8,488 nt of DNA from Candidatus Aminicenantota bacterium (GTDB lineage: Bacteria; Acidobacteriota; Aminicenantia; UBA2199). Of this stretch, positions 6,601 to 8,488 are shown piece by piece (the stretch's first letter is position 1; each line of letters begins with the position of its first letter). Below the pieces are notes generated by a model. That model saw only the letters and a list, made by a program, of their open reading frames with translations, did not search any database and was not told the origin of the DNA. The position numbers and the translations under genes are program-made. Location of the stretch: NCBI GenBank assembly GCA_020355945.1, contig CP070627.1:1276204-1284691 (forward strand), written 5' to 3'.

Positions 6601-8488
6601 TGGACAGGTGCTCTGTTAACTGGTTCACGTTATACCCGCCGTCTTTATCCTTGTCCTTCATGTCAATATCACTTTTTTCTTCATCTACTCCCCATAAGTG
6701 AATGATTCGTTGGGGAAACCTTTCCTTTAGTTCCAGGTGAAGGTGTTGCAGCAGGGTATTGTAATCTTCGGCTTTTGCCGGGTTAATGAAAAACAGCCAT
6801 TGACTTTTCTTTTCATAGGTGGTTCCCTTCCTGACTGTAATGACCTTATGGTTGTTATGTTTCAACCGGGCTGCCAGTTGAGGCCCGATGTCCTGGGCGC
6901 GGTTTTTATCCATAAATACCAGCCAGGTTTGTGCCTGGGTGTTGTTTTTTTCCTTTTCTACTATTCCCGGGGGCAAAGGCCGGCGTTCCCACAATGGGAT
7001 ATAAAACCAGTCGGCTATACTCGGTTTTTTACGGGGTTTGGTTTTTCCCGGCGGCGTTATACTGGCATCGCCAGGAACACGGAAAAGGTCTCTTTGCAAA
7101 GGATAAAAACTTCTTTCAAAGAAATAGGTGGGCAAGGGGATGCGACAGCGCTCTTGCCCGGCATAAAATGCCTGCCAATCAATGGAAACCCCCTTTAACC
7201 ACAATTGACCGACTTTGGTCAAGGTATAGTAAACGTCGGATACCTCTTCTTTGCGATGTCGAACCATGTCTAAAGCAGGGGTGCTAATTTTTTTACCCGG
7301 GTGTTGATTGACAAACAAGGTCAATCCCCGGCCTGGCCCGACTTGCAGGAAGATGGGGTTGGGTTGTTGGAACAATGTAGTCAAACCATCGGCAAAACGA
7401 ACGGTGTTGCGCAAATGCCGCGTCCAATAACCCGGGTCCATTGCCTGCCGGGTCGTGATCCATTTCCCGGTTAACCCTGAAATGTAAGGAATTTTGGGCT
7501 TATTAAAGGTCACCCGGGAGATTTTTTCTTTAAATTCTTCTAAAATCGGTTCCACCATGGCGGAATGTCCGGCTTTGGGTACATAATAGCGCAGACACTC
7601 ATGCCCTTTTTCGTTTAATTGGTTTTCAAAAGCATCGATGTCCTGGACCGGCCCGGATACCACGCACAACGACTCCCCATTCACCGCTGCCAGGGATATT
7701 TTACTATTGAGCAGCGGTTTTAATTTTTCTTCCGAAAGGGGGACACTGAGCATGGCCCCCGGGGGTAAGCCATGCATTAACCGTCCCCGCCGGGCTGCCA
7801 TAAACAAAGCGTCTTCAAGGGAAAACACACCGGATAAGCAGGCAGCCGCATATTCACCAAAACTGTGCCCAATCATGGCATCCGGTTGAATCCCCCAGGT
7901 CATTAATAAAACCGCCAGGGAATATTCAAAAATGAATTTTATCGGGGTGGTATATAAAAATTGACCGATTTTTTCTGCTGCTTCTTCTGTATTTTCCTTA
8001 TGGGGATAGAGTACCGGTTTCATGTTGATATGGATGATATTTTCCAGGATTTCAAAACAGTGGTCCACCTGGTCCCGGAAAACCGGTTCCCGGTTGTACA
8101 GGTCCAGCCCCATATTGACGAACTGGCTGCCTTGCCCGGAGAACATAAACACCACGGTTGGTTTTTCATCCCCGGCAAGTCCGGTTTCCAGTTCACCGTG
8201 TTCGAGGGCATGAATCGCAGCCCTGATACCATTTGTAGGATATACCCATATCTTCCGGTGAGGAAACGCTTTTCTTCCCACCTGTAAAGTATAGGCCGCA
8301 TCTGCCAGGGTTGGACCAGGATTAGTCGGATTCTTATGATTACCACGATTTAAAAGATTTTCTTTAAAATATTCCGCTAGATTTTCGGTCATTTTATCCA
8401 GCGCGGATTCGGTTTTAGCGGATAATAGGATTAAATGGTATTCAGGCAAGGGGGCAAGCCCCCTTGTCCCCTTTAAGGGTTCCTCAAG
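3641..8488 (-). CDS. Hybrid PKS-NRPS synthase, C-terminal part: (KS)-AT-KR-carrier-C; 5' end outside window
   Basis: This is a multimodular cytosolic synthase that would load an extender unit, reduce the beta-keto group and pass the chain to an NRPS condensation domain. The frame has no stop up to base 8488. The first possible start, a TTG at 8449, lies inside the linker that normally follows a ketosynthase, so the gene almost certainly continues upstream. Residues below are counted from that TTG. AT (about 97-400): GQGSQ 105-109, nucleophile Ser196 in GHSFGEY, His295 in KAGH, RRGRLM 220-225. KR (structural half about 482-730, catalytic half to about 995): TGGLGGIG 749-756, with Lys875, Ser900, Tyr913 and Asn917. 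Carrier (about 1041-1108): Ser1071 in LGGDSLKA for phosphopantetheine. C domain (about 1125-1565): HHIISDG 1288-1294 and a later NQDYPFEDLV motif. No DH, ER, methyltransferase or A domain is seen. It ends in IDLRF-stop, 17 bases before the next gene, so the two are probably co-transcribed. Product unknown. Confidence 0.95.
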   Translation of the reverse strand, partial: LEEPLKGTRGLAPLPEYHLILLSAKTESALDKMTENLAEYFKENLLNRGNHKNPTNPGPTLADAAYTLQVGRKAFPHRKIWVYPTNGIRAAIHALEHGELETGLAGDEKPTVVFMFSGQGSQFVNMGLDLYNREPVFRDQVDHCFEILENIIHINMKPVLYPHKENTEEAAEKIGQFLYTTPIKFIFEYSLAVLLMTWGIQPDAMIGHSFGEYAAACLSGVFSLEDALFMAARRGRLMHGLPPGAMLSVPLSEEKLKPLLNSKISLAAVNGESLCVVSGPVQDIDAFENQLNEKGHECLRYYVPKAGHSAMVEPILEEFKEKISRVTFNKPKIPYISGLTGKWITTRQAMDPGYWTRHLRNTVRFADGLTTLFQQPNPIFLQVGPGRGLTLFVNQHPGKKISTPALDMVRHRKEEVSDVYYTLTKVGQLWLKGVSIDWQAFYAGQERCRIPLPTYFFERSFYPLQRDLFRVPGDASITPPGKTKPRKKPSIADWFYIPLWERRPLPPGIVEKEKNNTQAQTWLVFMDKNRAQDIGPQLAARLKHNNHKVITVRKGTTYEKKSQWLFFINPAKAEDYNTLLQHLHLELKERFPQRIIHLWGVDEEKSDIDMKDKDKDGGYNVNQLTEHLSMGFYSLIYLAKALGNLEAANDIQIDVITSGVHEITGDERLSPGKAAVLGPVKVIPQEYPHTRCRSIDIARPQTRGQDKALLEQLLLEIFTRPTDTIVAFRTYYRWVLSTAPMPLPDPDPKKLPLKQAGSYLVTGGLGGIGLILAEHLAKSLQARLILTGRSPLPPAPQWDQWLRSHDPDNSTSRKIEKLKQMEKMGAKVLALPADVSNQEQMEEVLLLAEEKFGPLNGVIHCAASTGDHMVRSIKDLGDTDCQDQFRAKIYGVLVLEELLRKKQELDFCLLMSSTSAILGGLGFAAYSAANIFLDAYAHFYKRARTSPGRWISVNWDAWQTGEVRDKNTSLGTVGASIAELAMTPAQGAEAVERILSWPGAQQVIQCAGDIQSRIQQWINLESLPDQDLSTKQKTRARQSRPALPTSYTPPANPGEQTLVNIWQELLGYEHIGTRDNFFQLGGDSLKAVIVTSKIHKTLNIKIPLKDFFNQPTIEALARYISRGRKSIHYSIPPIEKKEYYPLSSAQKRMFILNQVEKENRSTAYTIPSLMVLEGELDRDRFEEIFRTLISRHESFRTAFQLMEGEPIQRIHDEVNFEIEYFLATEDTEDTEGKNYKLQITNYKQIPNSKFQIIHHFFRPFDLSRAPLLRVGLVKYPHTPPLAGHPSQDRREQEHLLMVNMHHIISDGTSMGILIKEFTALYQGKSLPLLKIQYKDFSRWQDNEKKKKVFRQQEAYWLKQFEKECPVLDLPLDYKRQAAQGFEGSQLDVEVGKEPLRQLKAVAAEQGATLFIVLLSIYIILLSKISSQEDIIVGTGVAGRRHPDLNHVMGMFVNMLPLRNYPQAEKTFKEFLADVKKRTLEAFENQDYPFEDLVSKIPGKRDANRNAIFDTAFELQNVEIPTLDIPGLKIKPYEHKENLSRFDMAWVGEEIDGKLIFQVEYSTKLFKKETLECFRGYFLEILSTVIENTEIKLKDIHISHGLLSPKPEVPKIDLRF
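4613..4663 (-). repeat. Second in-frame palindromic repeat-like insert in the same condensation domain
   Basis: About 17 residues (1263-1279, PHTPPLAGHPSQDRREQ) interrupt the normally short turn between LLRVGLVK and EHLLMVNMHHIISDG. The DNA contains the inverted repeat CCCGCC-AGG-GGCGGG (4641-4655) and is more GC-rich than its surroundings. It looks like a small dispersed palindromic element captured in frame. It lies just before the catalytic HHxxxDG motif, which stays intact. Confidence 0.65.
4730..4822 (-). repeat. In-frame tandem 7-base and 9-base repeats inside the condensation domain coding sequence
   Basis: Plus-strand reading: AATTTGG-type 7-base units at 4733-4759, TAATTTG units at 4764-4790, then three 9-base units CTCTGTGTC at 4796-4822 (the last with one change). 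On the coding strand this becomes about 30 residues rich in Thr, Glu, Asn, Lys and Gln (about 1210-1240). They sit between the strand ending EIEYF and the FRPFDLSRAPLLRVGL motif, where ordinary C domains have only a short acidic linker. The array keeps the frame and introduces no stop. It resembles short repeats that I have seen dispersed between genes in environmental bacterial genomes, but that link is from memory and was not checked. Confidence 0.85.
8447..8466. repeat. Perfect inverted repeat in the KS-AT linker
   Basis: Arms CAAGGGGG (8447-8454) and CCCCCTTG (8459-8466) flank a four-base loop, CAAG. A smaller CCCTT-T-AAGGG palindrome follows closely. The sequence is in frame and encodes a Gly/Pro/Leu-rich stretch just before EYHLILLSAKT, the start of the usual post-ketosynthase linker. 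As it lies inside an open frame it is not a transcription terminator in context. It may be another captured palindromic element. Confidence 0.6.

Noticed and set aside
6737..7198. Plus-strand 153-codon frame
   Set aside because: It is antisense to the AT-KR linker of the synthase, which has clear domain motifs on the other strand. It shows no recognisable domain.
8447..8449. TTG at 8449 as the true start of the upstream synthase
   Set aside because: It has no convincing ribosome binding site, the frame stays open to the window edge, and the downstream residues are a KS-AT linker, so a ketosynthase should precede it.
8447..8478. A rho-independent terminator
   Set aside because: The hairpin is inside an open coding frame, between a ketosynthase linker and an acyltransferase, and no run of T follows it on the minus strand.

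Overview
The window is one minus-strand segment of a hybrid polyketide synthase / non-ribosomal peptide synthetase (PKS-NRPS) assembly line. It holds two very large genes, both read right to left and both cut by the window edges, so almost every base is coding. The only intergenic DNA is 17 bases that hold a strong ribosome binding site. I found no plus-strand gene, RNA gene, insertion sequence or CRISPR array.

Right part (8488 down to 3641): the C-terminal ~1615 codons of a synthase. From the window edge it encodes the linker that normally follows a ketosynthase, an acyltransferase (AT), a ketoreductase (KR) with its structural half, a carrier domain with a peptidyl-carrier-like core, and a complete NRPS condensation (C) domain. 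It ends there without an adenylation domain. Inside the C domain, two short repeat-like sequences are inserted in frame.

Left part (3623 down to 1): a second open frame of 1207 codons, still open at the left edge. It begins with only the C-terminal half of a condensation domain, without HHxxxDG. An adenylation (A) domain follows and is interrupted between core motifs A2 and A3 by about 550 residues. The insert is a radical SAM domain (C450-x3-C454-x2-C457) followed by a cobalamin-binding-like domain. This order is the reverse of ordinary B12 radical SAM enzymes, and the halves of the usual linker sit at opposite ends of the insert, as in a circular permutation. The A domain then resumes with A3 to A7. 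Its specificity pocket reads D-G-F-F-L-G-V-V-Y, which matches from memory the isoleucine code.

Working model (inference): the PKS module extends and ketoreduces an acyl chain and passes it to the C domain at the end of protein 1. That domain condenses it with an amino acid, probably isoleucine or another branched aliphatic residue, activated by protein 2. The embedded radical SAM/B12 unit would modify that residue, most plausibly by C-methylation at an unactivated carbon. This is the candidate undescribed system in the window.

The organism is an environmental bacterium with large PKS-NRPS clusters. The split C/A architecture and the short repeats resemble what I associate with uncultured Acidobacteriota/Aminicenantes-type genomes, but the sequence does not settle the phylum.
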